Numbered from the stretch's first letter, positions 1 to 8,495 are shown. The stretch is 26,144 bases of DNA from Sporothrix humicola (GCA_021396245.1 WNYE01000165.1:1-26144), one strand, 5' to 3'. The notes: generated by a model not told the origin, from the sequence alone. Made by a program: numbers and translations.

Positions 1-104
1 ATTTTTTTAAAAAAAATAAAATATATATAATTTTTTAAAATTTTTTTTTTTTGTTTTTTTAATTTTTTTTTTTTAATTTTTTTTTTTTTTTTAATTTTTT
101 ATTT

Positions 105-146
<42 letters not shown>
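1..146. repeat. A/T homopolymer at left edge
   Basis: Runs of T and A with almost no other base, ending in about 38 consecutive A residues (109-146). Composition then changes abruptly to normal sequence. It may be a contig end of poor quality or a genuine AT-rich tract; its similarity to the right edge favours an assembly or read-end artefact. Confidence 0.7.
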
Positions 147-147
<1 letters not shown>

Positions 148-340
148 ATGTCATGCCACATGGTGCTAGATATTAACAGAAACAACAAACTAAACAACTC
201 CATGGCATCAGTTTAACTGAATCTTCGAATTACATGATGCATAAACTAAAAATTAACAGAAGTGCAGAGTTTAACAGACGCATTCAAGGAGACTCTGTCA
301 ATGAGATGTATCGCGGTGTAGTACTGTCGTGTCTTTCCTG

Positions 341-384
341 GAGTTGCCCGTGCTCGAGTTGCCGTGTTTGAGTTGCCCGCGGCG
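341..384. repeat. Three-copy 14-15 bp GAGTTGCC repeat
   Basis: GAGTTGCC begins at 341, 356 and 370, each followed by a GC-rich spacer. The third copy runs into the CCGCGG hexamer at 377-382. It sits about 560-600 bp upstream of the DUF1479 start codon. Confidence 0.6.
377..382. promoter_or_regulatory. CCGCGG candidate site, DUF1479 promoter (distal)
   Basis: Palindromic CCGCGG, two CGG triplets in everted orientation with no spacer, the kind of half-site used by Zn(II)2Cys6 proteins. On the minus strand it reads CGCCGCGGGC. It is one of seven non-coding copies in the window, all upstream of cluster genes. Function is inferred. Confidence 0.4.
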
Positions 385-404
385 AACATCGAGCCAGGCG
401 GGCA

Positions 405-417
405 ACCCGAGTCGGGT
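405..417. promoter_or_regulatory. Inverted repeat ACCCGA-G-TCGGGT
   Basis: Perfect 6-bp arms with a 1-nt centre. It contains CCG-N3-CGG, an everted CGG pair, so it could bind a Zn(II)2Cys6 dimer. A chance palindrome cannot be excluded. Confidence 0.35.
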
Positions 418-556
418 GCAAGAAACTGGTTCAGAAGGCCAAGACGCACGGGTCCGTAATTCTCCAGCGCTAATGCCGCCCCTAGCGGACATGCGACCTT
501 TTGATCGACGAGTCGTGGAGTCTGCATCGTCCTTATCGGCCGCTTCCTTTCACGAC

Positions 557-571
557 TTGGCCCGCGGCCAA
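557..571. promoter_or_regulatory. TTGGCC-CGC-GGCCAA palindrome containing CCGCGG
   Basis: An inverted repeat with 6-bp arms and a 3-nt centre; CCGCGG occupies 562-567. It lies about 375 bp upstream of the DUF1479 ATG. This is the second CCGCGG copy in this promoter; binding is inferred from its recurrence in neighbouring promoters. Confidence 0.4.
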
Positions 572-750
572 CTTTTCGATTCTGGCGATCCCGGGCGTCG
601 GTCGTCGGGCAGCCAGGCCGCCCTATTTTCGCACTCTTTTTCGGCCTTGCACATCGACCCATTTTGGAATTCTCGTTTGATCGTTGACAAAATTCTGTCT
701 TCGTTTTCTTTCAGTCTCATTTGTTCATCTTTTGTTCAGTGTCGACATAC

Positions 751-757
751 ATATAAG
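751..757 (+). promoter_or_regulatory. TATA-like box of DUF1479 gene
   Basis: ATATAAG lies about 190 bp upstream of the start codon at 942, followed by a C/A-rich leader typical of fungal 5' untranslated regions. It is called from sequence and position only. Confidence 0.35.
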
Positions 758-941
758 CGTGTGTTGTTGACGGGATATTGAATTCCCCTCGCTGATCAGA
801 CAATCTCCACCTACAAGCACGACATCAACAACGACATCAACGGCACTCGAACGGCATTGTGGAATTGATATCCAAGAGCTCTGGAAGACAACGAAAATCC
901 AACCAAAATCAGAAACACACAAACACCCGACAGCACACACA

Positions 942-2368
942 ATGGGCTCCGTCGCAGAATTAGCACAGGAGCAGTTGCCGTAGGTCACCATCACTCTTAC
1001 CAATTTGAATTCGTCTAACATGTTTGCAGCTGCCCCCTCCTCGAAGAGCGCTTCTCCGTCCTCAAGCAGTCGCTGATCGCTCCCGAGAACCGCGACCGCG
1101 TCATCGAGTCGTACCACCGCCTGACGGCTGCCCTCGAGGCCGAGGCCGACCGGATCGCCAAGCTGGGCCCGGCGGCCATTCCGGAGATCAGCTTTGAAGA
1201 CCTGGAAGCCAACGGCGGCGAGCTCCCCGCCGGCCTTGAGGCGACGGTCCGCCAGACCGGCTGTCTGATTGTACGCAATGTCGTCGACGAGGCGACGGCG
1301 TCGGGCTGGGAGGATGAATTGAGAAAGTACACAAAGTCGCACCCCAACATTGGCGGCTTCCCGCTGCACGACCCCCAGAATTTCAGCCTGTTCTGGACGC
1401 GGCCGCAGGTGGCGATGCGCAGCCACGCCAACGTCTTGAAAGCGACCAACGCGGTGTCGAAGCTGTGGCACGTCTCGGACGGCGACATTCCGTTCGATTT
1501 GTCGGCGCAGGTGGCGTATGCCGACCGCTTCCGGATCCGGCACCCGTCCATGGTTGAGAACAACTACACGCTAAAAGCGCACCAGGACAGCGGCGCCATT
1601 GAGCGGTGGGAGGATCCTCTCTACAGATCGTGCTACCAGGCCATCTTTGAGGGCCGGTGGGAGGACTATGACGCGTTCAATGCCGATTTCCGGTCCGAGG
1701 CCAAGACATGCCTCTACTCGGACAAGTCGTGCACGGCGTTCCGGTCGTTCCAGGGCTGGATCTCGCTGTCGCACACCGGCACGGGCGAGGGCACGCTCCG
1801 ACTGCTGCCCGAGGTCAAACTCTCAACCGCCTACTGTTTGTTGAGACCCTTTTTCGTGCTCGGCGAAAAGTTTGACGACGTCACCCCCCTCTTTCCCGGC
1901 GCCACTCCGGGCCACATCCAGTTCAAGCCCACCCCCGAGCTCCATCCCCATTTGTTCATGGACAAGATGACCGTCGGCATCCCGTCCGTCAAGCCCGGCG
2001 ACTATGTCTTTTGGCACTGCGACTTGGTCCACGAGGTCGACTCCCTCCACCCGGGCGAGCGCGACTCGTCGGTGAGCTTCAACCCGTGCGTTCCCCTCTG
2101 CAAGTACAACCTGGAGTCGTTGGTGGCCCTTCGCGAATCCTTTTTGTCCGCCCTGCCTCCCAAGGATTTCATAAAATACGACCACGGCGAGCACGAGTGC
2201 AAGCACGACGACCACGGCGCCCGCAAGGAGAACATTCTCACGGAAGAAGGCCTGCGCGCCATGGGCTTCCTGCCCTTTGACACCGAGGAGGCGGGGCTGT
2301 CCGCCGGCCAAAAGGCCATCCGGCAGCTGGCCAACGAGAAGCTGGGCTTTGCCGAGGCGAAGGCGTAG
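942..2368 (+). CDS. DUF1479 family putative Fe(II)/2-oxoglutarate oxygenase
   Basis: Two exons, 942-979 and 1030-2368, give 458 residues. The 50-nt intron has a GTAGGT donor, a CTAAC branch site and a TTTGCAG acceptor. The ATG at 942 follows an A/C-rich leader and is the natural start; the acceptor-side frame is open throughout. The protein matches the DUF1479 (YbiU-like) family, which has the double-stranded beta-helix fold of non-heme iron oxygenases. Visible metal-ligand candidates are His197-x-Asp199 (in KAHQDSGA) and a distal His in the WHCDLVHEVD segment (His347, or His342). Such enzymes would hydroxylate or dealkylate an unknown substrate using 2-oxoglutarate and O2 in the cytosol; activity for this family is largely inferred. 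Its promoter has two CCGCGG hexamers, linking it to the cyclase, dehydrogenase and AtuA genes. Family assignment is confident, substrate unknown. Confidence 0.9.
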
Positions 2369-2559
2369 GTGTATGTAGAATGGAAGACTATTGTAGGAAG
2401 TACGTCGTATTCTAGTATATATTTTGAATATCAATAGACTCTCTGAATTTTATCCATCTTTTTATGTTGTTCTTTTTCAATGTTCACATTTTTCGCATGC
2501 TTTTTAAGTAAATTAATCCGCCCCAAGAAAGAATTTTTAAAATTTGATTCTTGTCGACC

Positions 2560-2660
2560 ATCTCTTTTCTTCATTTTTTCTCTTTCTTTTTTTTCTTATT
2601 CTTATTCTTTTTCGTATTCTTCTTCTTTTCTCTATCCCCCCTTCTCTCTCATTTTCCACT
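2560..2660 (+). repeat. Homopyrimidine (CT-rich) tract
   Basis: About 100 nt made almost only of C and T, including TTCTTATTCTTATTC-type runs. It lies about 200 bp past the DUF1479 stop. It may be simple sequence of no function, or an H-DNA-forming tract. Confidence 0.6.
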
Positions 2661-3070
2661 TGTCCTGCACAACTAGTTGATCATCACCATTAACTGTTAA
2701 CCTTAAACAACCATGAAAGTGATCGTCGCTTGTACATGAAAAGCAAAAGTCAAGCAACGACGGCGTCCTTTTTCGCCTTTTTCGCAGCTGCTTGTCGTGC
2801 TTGTTCTCATGACCTGACGCGCACGGACGGCGCCACAGTGGTGTGTCTTTGTGTGTTTTTCTGTTTTTCCATATGTTTTGTGAATTTCGCGTGCAAGTAT
2901 TGATTTGTGGCGCAAATCTATTATCCTCAAGAGACAAATGACAAGACACAAAAGTCGAGGACCTGAGTCTTGAGCTGAGGACCCTCCAAGACTTGCAATG
3001 CGACATCAGCGTCAAAGTGTTTTTGGTGTCGTCTTTGCTTTCCAGCTCACCCAGGATTTTTGTCAAATGA

Positions 3071-3150
3071 TGTGCCGCCCAGTGCCATCCAGTTCCGTCC
3101 AGTGGTATCCAGTGCCGTCCGGTGGCATCCAGTGCCGCTCAGTGCTGCGG
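3071..3150. repeat. Degenerate 10-bp minisatellite, about 8 units
   Basis: Eight adjacent decamers follow the pattern AGTGCCRTCC with one to four changes each. The period is exactly 10 nt, close to one helical turn. No gene overlaps it convincingly, although frames on both strands stay open because the repeat lacks stops. Confidence 0.75.
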
Positions 3151-3664
3151 TTCTGCCGTGCTGTGCCCATCTCGTGCATGAACTGCTCGAGTGGCGCTGT
3201 GAGTTGCGACGTATTCTTTCTAACGAGGACAGAGCGAAGAGCGAAAGCGAACCCAAACCAAACAAAACCAAATCGAACCGGCCGGCAAGAGTTGCCATTG
3301 CCAAAGAGAGTGGACAATAAAAGGAATATTACGAATTACGACGTACCTTGTGAGGATCTGTTTTCGGCCAGCTGTTCCGTTGGCGACATTCTCATACTAG
3401 TTCACGAGTCAAGAATGTCGCATTCTCGCCTCTTTCTCCTCTCTTTCAGGCCACCTCCTCTCATTTTCAGGCACTTCCTCTTCTCTTTTCCGCGTTTTGA
3501 CGCTGCAGAGGACTTTTTCGTCTGTCGCAGTCTGGCACCGATGCACATCGGGCGGCGCGATTGGGAAAAGTGCAGTGGGGAGACTGGGAGGAGAGGCAGC
3601 TGAAGACGGGGGAAAGACGCGAAAAAAGGCAAGAAGAAACGAGGGGAAATCAATGGGAAGAACT

Positions 3665-3707
3665 GGGGGAGCAGGGGGAGCAGGGGGAGCAGGGGGGGCA
3701 GGGGGGG
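3665..3707 (+). repeat. G-run repeat with quadruplex potential
   Basis: Five runs of 5-7 G occur at 3665, 3674, 3683, 3692 and 3701, separated by AGCA or CA, so the period is 9 nt. Four or more G-runs with short loops fit a G-quadruplex on the plus strand. It sits inside a GA-rich intergenic block. Confidence 0.75.
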
Positions 3708-4112
3708 TTCATCGACGCGAGCGGATCCTTCCCGAAATGGGACAAGTGTACCGTTGTTTGACGTTTTGTGGCGTCTTGGCAGCTGTGCGGGTCGAGAAGA
3801 GAGGTCGTGCACTGACAGCAAGGGTCGACTCGAAGAAAGGAAGGAAAAAAAGGGAAGAAAAGAGACGAATGGAAAAGATCAAAGCCACATACGAGCAGAC
3901 CGGCCGTGGATTGTGGAGAAGAAGGAAGAAGGAAGACAGAAGGAAGGAATGGGCTGGACTGACAGAGACTGGAGTGTCGTGATGTGCAGAGTTGACTTTT
4001 CCGCCATGACTGTAAGGACCAGTTTCTCCGGTGTTGTGCATAGTGAAGACAGTGTTGACGCACTGGCCAGGTGTCATTGCACTGGAGACGCAGACTGGAT
4101 ACGCGGACTGTC

Positions 4113-4133
4113 GACTTTGACTTTGACTTTGAC
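4113..4133. repeat. GACTTT hexamer repeat
   Basis: Three perfect GACTTT units plus a trailing GAC. A short microsatellite in non-coding sequence. Confidence 0.7.
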
Positions 4134-4831
4134 GGTCCAAGCGGGTGTTATGCAGACTGTTTAAAACTTTTGTTTCTGACATGTGGACATCGAGGGAGAG
4201 GGAGAGGAGGAGGAAGAAGAAGAGACGACGTGAAGGAAAAGAAGAAGGCGATGAAAACGACAACGACAAGTGCTCCTCCTCCATAGGAGGATCGTGCCAT
4301 TTGTTTCGAGGGCGGAGGTTTCTGTCTTCCGTCTTCCGTCGTTCGTCTGCACTACAGTGTACGTCGCAAGTGTCGCACTAGTGGCCGTTACAGGTGTTCC
4401 TGCCAAACTACGCCGGACTCCGCACTCTAGTTTCAACGGCGTCTGGACAGGACGCGAGGGGTTGATTGTTCCAACTGGCAAAGCCGTCGTTGATAATCGT
4501 CGTTGACGATGACAGAGGTGCCATTGACAAAAAACACACTGACGTGTTCGTCGACTTTATCCATCTCTGTGCTCTTTCTACTCCTCCTCCTCTTTCTGTC
4601 ATCCTCCTCCTTCCCAAACCAGCCTTCTTGACCTCTCGTCCAGCCACTCCCGAGCCGTGCTGCTGTGCCGAGCCGTGTGCACTGTCCGGCTCCCTGCACA
4701 CAGCTCTGTGTCCTGCGTTCTGTGCCGCACGAGCCCAACAACCAGGTCGACTCGCTGTTGTGTCCACTTGTGTGCCGTGCCCACAGGCCAAAAAAAGCGC
4801 TCCAACTGCCTTTTCTGGAGGATGGGCGAAT

Positions 4832-4840
4832 GCGGGGAAG
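4832..4840 (+). promoter_or_regulatory. GCGGGGAAG element upstream of rhodopsin-like gene
   Basis: The 9-mer GCGGGGAAG is identical to the left half of the elements at 8422 and 10333. Here it is followed by ACAGCGCGGTTG rather than a TAACCGCGG half. It lies about 560 bp upstream of the rhodopsin-like open frame. Its role is inferred from recurrence. Confidence 0.35.
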
Positions 4841-5320
4841 ACAGCGCGGTTGAGCACAGATTACGATTACGACGTATTGGGAAGAGTCCTCCGTATTCGA
4901 CGACAATCATAGAGGCTGTTTTGTCGGGTTTGTCTCGACGTTCGAGTCCACTCTGTCAGTCCCCCGACACTCGAGACTCATCCTCTTCATGCAAGCCGGC
5001 TGCCCAGCGCCTGAGCGGGCGCTAGCACAGCACTAGTGAACAGCTGGTCCGAGCGTTCCCTTTGGCTGTGGTAATAGTTCTCCACGTTTAGTTCAGACGC
5101 ATTGATGGCATTTCTTTTCATTTTCTTCTTTCCGCTGGTCTTTTGCTGCTCTTTTACTGGTCTTTTCTTGGCATTGCTGACCGGTCTGCCCTCCACGCAC
5201 CGACTGGGGTGAGACTCGGACACTAAGACAGGGACCAGGGGAGTTGGCGTTTTTTCTGGTGCTTCTTTTTGGCGTCGAACGCTGGTGGCGAGTGACAATG
5301 GTGGCCCGAGTGGTTCCTGA

Positions 5321-5357
5321 GGGTGGTCGAACGTGGTCAAACGTGGTCAAACATGGT
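5321..5357. repeat. 10-bp ACGTGGTCAA repeat
   Basis: Four decamers, the middle two being identical ACGTGGTCAA and the outer two variants. It lies directly upstream of the rhodopsin-like gene, about 40-80 bp before its first candidate ATG, so it may overlap promoter sites. Confidence 0.65.
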
Positions 5358-5397
5358 TGTCTGACTGAGATGTGTAGAAAAATGTCGATCACTGCAG

Positions 5398-6898
5398 ATG
5401 TTTGTCAAATATAAGTATGGGGGAACATCCACAGATATCTCCATCTCATCTCGACACATCAGTCGTCAGGATAGAATTGGCTCTCCGCCAGACATTCATC
5501 ACCAGTTATCACCAGATTTCTTCAACTCTCACCCACCCTCCAAACTGTCCGGCCAACCTGGCGATCCGGCGACTGATGCCGAAAACACGGCGTGGGTCGT
5601 CGTGACGGTGTCGACGATCACGATGACGATTGCGCTGCTGACCCTGGGCGCGCGCGTGTACGCACGCGCCGTCATTGTCAAGCAGTTTGGCGCCGACGAC
5701 TACGGCGCCGTCGCGGCCGGCGTCTCCCTCTTGCTGTGTGGCATCTGGGTGTGCTTGAGTAGGTCCTCCCCATGATTCCATCTTATTGCTCACCTCTAAC
5801 TTTTTAGACATCAAGAACGGCCTCGGCAAGCACGCCTGGACGCTCACCGGCCCCGAGATTGGCGAGTACTTTAAGTACTTTTACATTAGCATTGTGTGGT
5901 ACAATGTGACGCTCGTGATTGTCAAGCTGTCGTTTTTGGCGCAGTACTACCGCGTGTTCTCGATCCCCAAGATCCGGCGCATCATCTTGGTCATGATGTT
6001 TGTCATTGGCGGCTGGTCGCTGTCCCAGGTCTTTGTCGGCATCTGGATCTGCAAGCCCATTGCCAAGTTCTGGAATTCCGCGCTGCCCGGCACCTGCATC
6101 CCCAACATCCCCCAGTGGTACATTAACGCCGCCGGCAACATTGCCAGCGACATTTCCATTTTTGTCTTTCCCATCCCCATCCTCAACAAGCTCAACCTCA
6201 AGAGCCGGCAAAAGTATCTGGTCATGGGCATTTTCAGCCTGGGCTTCTTCACCTGCGCCATCTCCATCATCCGCATCAAGTACCTCAAGCAGTACGCCGA
6301 CTTTAGCTGGGAAAACGTCGCGTCCTCCTGCTGGTCCGTCAGCGAGCTCTCGTCCGCCGTCACCTGTCTGTGCCTGCCGACCCTCAAGCCCCTGGCCCAG
6401 CAGATCCTGCCCAAGCTCGTCGGCTCCACCAACAAGTCCGACTCGGGCCCGTCGGGTGCCAACAGCGGCGGCGTCCACGGCCACTCGTCGCGCGGCTACC
6501 GCAAGCAGAGCGAGGGCGGCCAGTCGGAGCCCAGCCAGCCGGGAAGCGCCCGTCGTTTCAGCAAGAGCGGAGCGGCCACCCTGTCGACGACCATGACCAC
6601 CGAGAGCCAGGACGAGCTGTACCCCGTCGACGACATTGAGCTCAGCGTCAGCAGCCACAGCGAGCGCAAGGGCAGCGACGATCTGGAGTCGGGCCATGCC
6701 CACCTGTATGCCGGCGGAAACAACAACACGACGCCGTCGACGCCCGTGTCGGACCGCCGCGACAACCTGCTGGGCCTGCGGTCGACAGTGCGCACAAAGT
6801 GTGTCGTCGACCCGCGCCAATCGCAGTTTGACAGCGGCGACGACGCGATCCAGGTCACACGCGATGTCGTGACGCAGTCCCTGCCGCGCAGAAAGTGA
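5398..6898 (+). CDS. Rhodopsin-like seven-transmembrane fungal membrane protein
   Basis: Two exons, 5398-5758 and 5808-6898, give 483 residues. The 49-nt intron has a GTAGGT donor, CTAAC branch and TTTTTAG acceptor. Seven hydrophobic segments are visible near residues 66-88, 101-121, 143-169, 177-202, 224-246, 257-278 and 288-313. Family marks include the LSFLAQYYRVF segment at the end of helix 3, a loop Cys pair (CKP before and PGTC after the fourth helix-loop), and CLCLPTLKPL at the end of helix 7. This fits the fungal rhodopsin-domain integral membrane family (often PTH11-related) without a CFEM domain. The tail from about residue 325 is hydrophilic, rich in Ser, Gly and Asp, and likely cytoplasmic. 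The start is doubtful: the ATG at 5398 overlaps a TATA-like box, the next in-frame Met lies inside helix 1, and an ATG at 5576 is out of frame. Ligand and role are unknown. Confidence 0.8.
5403..5414 (+). promoter_or_regulatory. TATA-like TGTCAAATATAA, rhodopsin-like gene
   Basis: The same 12-mer occurs on the minus strand in the cyclase promoter (8259-8270), about 117 bp before that gene's ATG. If it is the TATA box here, transcription begins near 5440 or later and the ATG at 5398 cannot be the start codon of the rhodopsin-like gene. Confidence 0.35.
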
Positions 6899-7158
6899 GG
6901 AGTGAGGGGTGTGAGAAGGATTCAAAAAGATACCAGGATACCAAGGGATGGTTGAATATTCAATGTATAGCAAGCGAGCTGTTTTTTCTTTGTCACAATT
7001 ACGACTAGGGGTGTAGGAACAATTAACAAAAAGTTTAAATAAGTTTTACTTTGTCTGACGTGCCGTCTGGCCATGCTCAATCATGATGTGTTTTTTTAAT
7101 TGAATATATACCTATGTACAGTCACCCTCGTGATGATCAATTACCTGCAACGCCGAGT
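6899..7158. other. Convergent 3' spacer
   Basis: A 260-bp AT-rich spacer between the convergent rhodopsin-like and cyclase genes. It must hold the polyadenylation signals of both. No gene is seen. Confidence 0.6.
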
Positions 7159-8142
7159 CTAAAAGATGGCCATGCACGCCGGCGGCGAGGCCACCGCGCG
7201 CGGGTGGTTGAGCGGGCTCGACGTGACGAAGAACGTCCACCGCTGCTTCTCCTTGCACAGCTCGGCCAGTCTTTCCAAATCAAACATTTCGCCAATGGGC
7301 ACGCCCCAGCCCGCCAGCAAGTAGTGATGCATGCTCCAGTCGTTGTCGCGGTTGGGCCGCACCTCGAAAGAAACGCCGTCGCCGGCGACCGCCACGACGT
7401 GGTTGTCCCACAGAAACTTGGCCACGGCCTCGCTCTGGATCAGGCCCGAGTGGGCGTGCTTGTGCGCTTTGGTCTTTTCGCGGTACTCTTTCTTTTGGTC
7501 CAGCGTCAAAGCCTCCCACGTCTTGGTGAAGCCGACTCTCAGGAAAAAAATGTCGCCGGGCTGGAAGTCGATGTTGCACTCCTTGGCGATCTCCAGCACC
7601 TCCTCGAGGGTCACGGCATGCCCGTTCATGCCGTTGGCGACGCCGCCTTTCTTTTCGACGTACGACACGTAGTCAATGAGGAATCCCCGCGTCGCGATGC
7701 CCTTTTGCGCCCAGTGCCCGACGCCGATGCGGTCGCTCTCCAGGTTTTCAATGTCCTCGGTCGGCGTGCCGCCGTACCACAGCCGCTTGCCCGACGCCTT
7801 GTCTTCCGCCGAGTAGTGGCGGAACCCGTCCCACTGCGAGCTCGCCTGCGGGTTGAACCGCCAAATGTCGTCCCACGCAATGCCCTCGTAGTTGGGGATC
7901 GGCACGATCTCGTGCTGGCACGGAAATCTGTTAAAACCAGGGGTCTCCAGACGGGTCATGTCCCAGTTGAGGCACACGCGGTCGCCCGTCTTGACTTCTT
8001 GTTGGACGACACGCGCCACGTGGTCCGGCGTCAGGTACCGCAGCATGCCCAGCCCTTCCTCGTGGCTGCCCGCCTTGGCCGGCCAGAAGCGCTTCTTGTC
8101 CTCGAGCTCGTCCCAGGACGGCAGGTCGGCAAAGGTAGACAT
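7159..8142 (-). CDS. Cyclase-family (kynurenine formamidase-like) putative hydrolase
   Basis: An uninterrupted frame of 327 residues. The ATG at 8142 lies in a good fungal context (CAACATGTC), about 117 bp after a TATA-like box. The protein fits the putative cyclase family (PF04199), metal-dependent hydrolases that include bacterial kynurenine formamidase. Visible family segments are the QWDGFRHY stretch at residues 103-110, GHAVTLEEV near 174-182, FQPGDIFFLRVGFTKTW near 193-209, and AVAGDGVSFEVRP toward the C-terminus. The classical HxGTHxDxPxH metal motif is replaced by QWDG-FRH, keeping Asp105 and His109; to my knowledge fungal members often have this form. Cytosolic hydrolysis of an amide, ester or lactone is plausible, substrate unknown. 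It heads three tandem minus-strand genes (cyclase, dehydrogenase, AtuA), each with its own promoter. Confidence 0.88.
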   Translation of the reverse strand: MSTFADLPSWDELEDKKRFWPAKAGSHEEGLGMLRYLTPDHVARVVQQEVKTGDRVCLNWDMTRLETPGFNRFPCQHEIVPIPNYEGIAWDDIWRFNPQASSQWDGFRHYSAEDKASGKRLWYGGTPTEDIENLESDRIGVGHWAQKGIATRGFLIDYVSYVEKKGGVANGMNGHAVTLEEVLEIAKECNIDFQPGDIFFLRVGFTKTWEALTLDQKKEYREKTKAHKHAHSGLIQSEAVAKFLWDNHVVAVAGDGVSFEVRPNRDNDWSMHHYLLAGWGVPIGEMFDLERLAELCKEKQRWTFFVTSSPLNHPRAVASPPACMAIF

Positions 8143-8258
8143 GTTGCAAGATGTGTGTTTTGTGTGGTGTTGTTGGTAGGTTGTGGTTATGTGATGGTTG
8201 ATGTCGTGTTATGTGATGAAGATGGCAGATTGTTACGTCCAGCTACCTCCAGTTACAG

Positions 8259-8270
8259 TTATATTTGACA
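8259..8270 (-). promoter_or_regulatory. TATA-like TGTCAAATATAA, cyclase gene
   Basis: On the minus strand it reads TGTCAAATATAA, 117-128 bp upstream of the cyclase ATG. This spacing resembles the TATA-like boxes of the dehydrogenase, AtuA and formaldehyde-enzyme genes. Confidence 0.45.
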
Positions 8271-8420
8271 TTGGATCTGGAAAATAAGATCCTGTCCATG
8301 GCAATAACTACAGAAAATCCATCGCCGATGTCGCCGGCCGAGGATGTCATCACAGCAGCAAAGTCGATGCGAACAAACACGCTCGCAGGATATGACGCGG
8401 AGAAAAGAACGGAGACGCGA

Positions 8421-8445
8421 TGCGGGGAAGCTGTGGTAACCGCGG
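8421..8445 (+). promoter_or_regulatory. Bipartite GCGGGGAAG-N6-TAACCGCGG element, cyclase promoter
   Basis: GCGGGGAAG at 8422-8430 and TAACCGCGG at 8437-8445, separated by 6 nt. The dehydrogenase promoter has the same two halves 7 nt apart, and the AtuA/regulator region has them 2 nt apart. It is about 280-300 bp upstream of the cyclase ATG. The CCGCGG part suits a Zn(II)2Cys6 protein; binding is inferred. Confidence 0.55.
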
Positions 8446-8489
8446 AGGCTGAAGAGCTTGGAGCTCAGAATAGCTTCATGTTAGCGTTG

Positions 8490-8495
8490 CCGCGG
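8490..8495. promoter_or_regulatory. Second CCGCGG in cyclase promoter
   Basis: CCGCGG in the context TTGCCGCGGGGAGG, 45 bp from the bipartite element. The TTGCCGCGGG form also occurs at 13270-13278, giving a second flank class beside the TAACCGCGG form. Confidence 0.4.

Larger units (their letters stand above)
147..941. other. Upstream region of DUF1479 gene
   Basis: No gene recognised. It holds a triple GAGTTGCC repeat (341-384), two CCGCGG hexamers (377-382 and 562-567), a 13-bp inverted repeat (405-417) and a TATA-like ATATAAG about 190 bp before the ATG (751-757). Open frames here on both strands have no recognisable protein character. Confidence 0.6.
2369..5397. other. 3-kb intergenic stretch, no gene recognised
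   Basis: After the DUF1479 stop there is an AT-rich 3' end (about 2390-2480), a CT-rich tract (2560-2660), a 10-bp minisatellite (3071-3150), GA-rich sequence (about 3560-3990) with a G-run cluster (3665-3707), a GACTTT repeat (4113-4133), a CT-rich tract near 4560-4640, and the rhodopsin-gene upstream region with GCGGGGAAG at 4832-4840. Open frames here are low complexity or shadow each other on both strands; none shows a domain, intron set or codon bias like the real genes. Confidence 0.6.

Noticed and set aside
1319..1321. TTG as start of the DUF1479 protein
   Set aside because: It is an internal Leu codon. The conserved family N-terminal region continues upstream through the 50-nt intron to the ATG at 942.
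2998..3603. 201-codon plus-strand frame
   Set aside because: It spans the 10-bp minisatellite and is Arg/Ser/Phe biased with no domain; it overlaps frames on the opposite strand that are equally open.
4921..4960. GTTCGAGTCC, resembling a tRNA T-loop (B box)
   Set aside because: The flanking bases do not form the T stem, and no acceptor stem or A box fits at the right distance.
5804..6973. 389-codon minus-strand frame opposite the rhodopsin-like gene
   Set aside because: It is antisense to a well supported membrane protein and has the same Ala/Arg/Gly/Asp bias as other shadows; no domain is visible.
7114..8268. 384-codon plus-strand frame opposite the cyclase gene
   Set aside because: The minus-strand cyclase has clear family motifs; the plus frame has only composition-driven openness.
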